Of a stretch of 64,000 nt of DNA, positions 63,733-64,000 are shown in pieces. The notes below the pieces were generated by a model that was not told the DNA's origin, ran no database searches, and saw only the letters and a list, made by a program, of their open reading frames with translations. Location: positions 62,001 through 126,000 of the forward strand of contig NZ_MZMO01000001.1 of NCBI RefSeq assembly GCF_002240565.1, given 5' to 3'. Position 1 is the stretch's first letter. The number at the start of each line of letters is the position of its first letter. The position numbers and the translations under genes are program-made. Source of the DNA: Clavibacter michiganensis subsp. insidiosus (lineage in GTDB: Bacteria > Actinomycetota > Actinomycetes > Actinomycetales > Microbacteriaceae).

Positions 63733-64000
63733 GCGACTCCCAACTCGTCAGCGAGCTTCCCGAACGTCTCGGGCTTCGCTGTCCCAAGAAGCCGGTAGGC
63801 CTCTCCATAGGTGGTCCGGCCGCCTCGGGCATCGGCGACGACAGCACGCGCGAACCTGCGACCTAGACGCAAAGGCTGCGTCTTGTAGAAGTTTCCCCCG
63901 CTGATTCCGTCCTTCGCTTTCCTTGCGAACTCCTGCACCCTGGCGAGCTCTTCCCGGTACCACATCCGGTAATCCTCCCGCCCGATGAGCTGCGTGTCGT
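63729..64000 (-). CDS. ImmA/IrrE-family protein, C-terminal part (continues beyond the window)
   Basis: The frame is open from the window end (TQLIGREDYRMWYREELARV) with no start in view. It has ISGGNFYKTQPLRLGRRFAR and YGEAYRLLGTAKPETFGKLA, the C-terminal pattern of the antitoxins paired with DUF4411 toxins, which carry HTH and metalloprotease-like ImmA/IrrE domains at the N-terminus (off-window). ATG 63965 is internal. Its stop overlaps the toxin start (ATGA). Confidence 0.75.
   Translation of the reverse strand, partial: DTQLIGREDYRMWYREELARVQEFARKAKDGISGGNFYKTQPLRLGRRFARAVVADARGGRTTYGEAYRLLGTAKPETFGKLADELGVA

Overview
The window is very GC-rich actinobacterial DNA with tightly packed, often ATGA/GTGA-overlapping genes. 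Codon use, GTG starts, the gene repertoire and very frequent GGATCC hexamers suggest a Microbacteriaceae chromosome, most like Clavibacter or a close relative. The genus is an inference. No rRNA, tRNA, CRISPR array, integrase or transposase is visible.

Layout. 0-10.6 kb: the end of a flavin oxidoreductase, ArfB, a PAP2 phosphatase, then an organosulfur-type cluster (two DszC/SfnB-like acyl-CoA-dehydrogenase-fold monooxygenases and an NtaA/DmoA-type FMN monooxygenase), divergent from a lipoprotein plus two-permease ABC importer and a 3-hydroxyacyl-CoA dehydrogenase. 10.6-12.5 kb: a lower-GC islet with one P-loop ATPase. 12.6-18.8 kb: TetR/MMPL exporter pair, a GH2 glycosidase and a Phd/RelE-type toxin-antitoxin pair. 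18.8-24.9 kb: a sugar-type operon (Gfo/Idh oxidoreductase, unknown protein, binding protein, two permeases) with a divergent TetR; two of its genes carry single-base frameshifts. 25-32.6 kb: small membrane proteins, a hydrolase-TetR-YrdB operon, HipBA, a DHA2 exporter with TetR, and a class II Fic protein. 32.6-37.8 kb: a four-gene sulfur operon (PatB/MalY lyase, MetE-like methyltransferase, O-acetylhomoserine sulfhydrylase-like enzyme, FMN monooxygenase). 38-42.5 kb: glycosyltransferase, GabD-like dehydrogenase, VbhA-Fic toxin-antitoxin pair. 42.5-51.4 kb: two lower-GC secreted-toxin-like operons with candidate immunity genes, around SulP, RNase J, an aminoglycoside-phosphotransferase-like kinase, two GNATs and an Imm-5-like protein.

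52-62.5 kb is the most coherent block. It holds five universal-stress-protein genes, a PNPOx-like protein, a triple-BON protein, L-lactate dehydrogenase, lactate permease, and a DevS/DevR (DosS/DosR) two-component system. GGGACC-NN-GGNCCC-type palindromes matching the mycobacterial DevR box lie in the intergenic regions of this block, so it reads as a self-contained hypoxia/dormancy regulon. The window ends in a lower-GC stretch with two unknown genes and a DUF4411/ImmA-type toxin-antitoxin module whose toxin is frameshifted.

Themes. Two separate loci (2-10 kb and 33-38 kb) pair FMN monooxygenases with sulfur-compound enzymes and share an identical 13-base upstream motif. Five toxin-antitoxin-like modules and two secreted-toxin candidates occur in 64 kb. 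Four single-base indels, all in G/C runs, interrupt otherwise good genes; they may be real decay or homopolymer sequencing errors.
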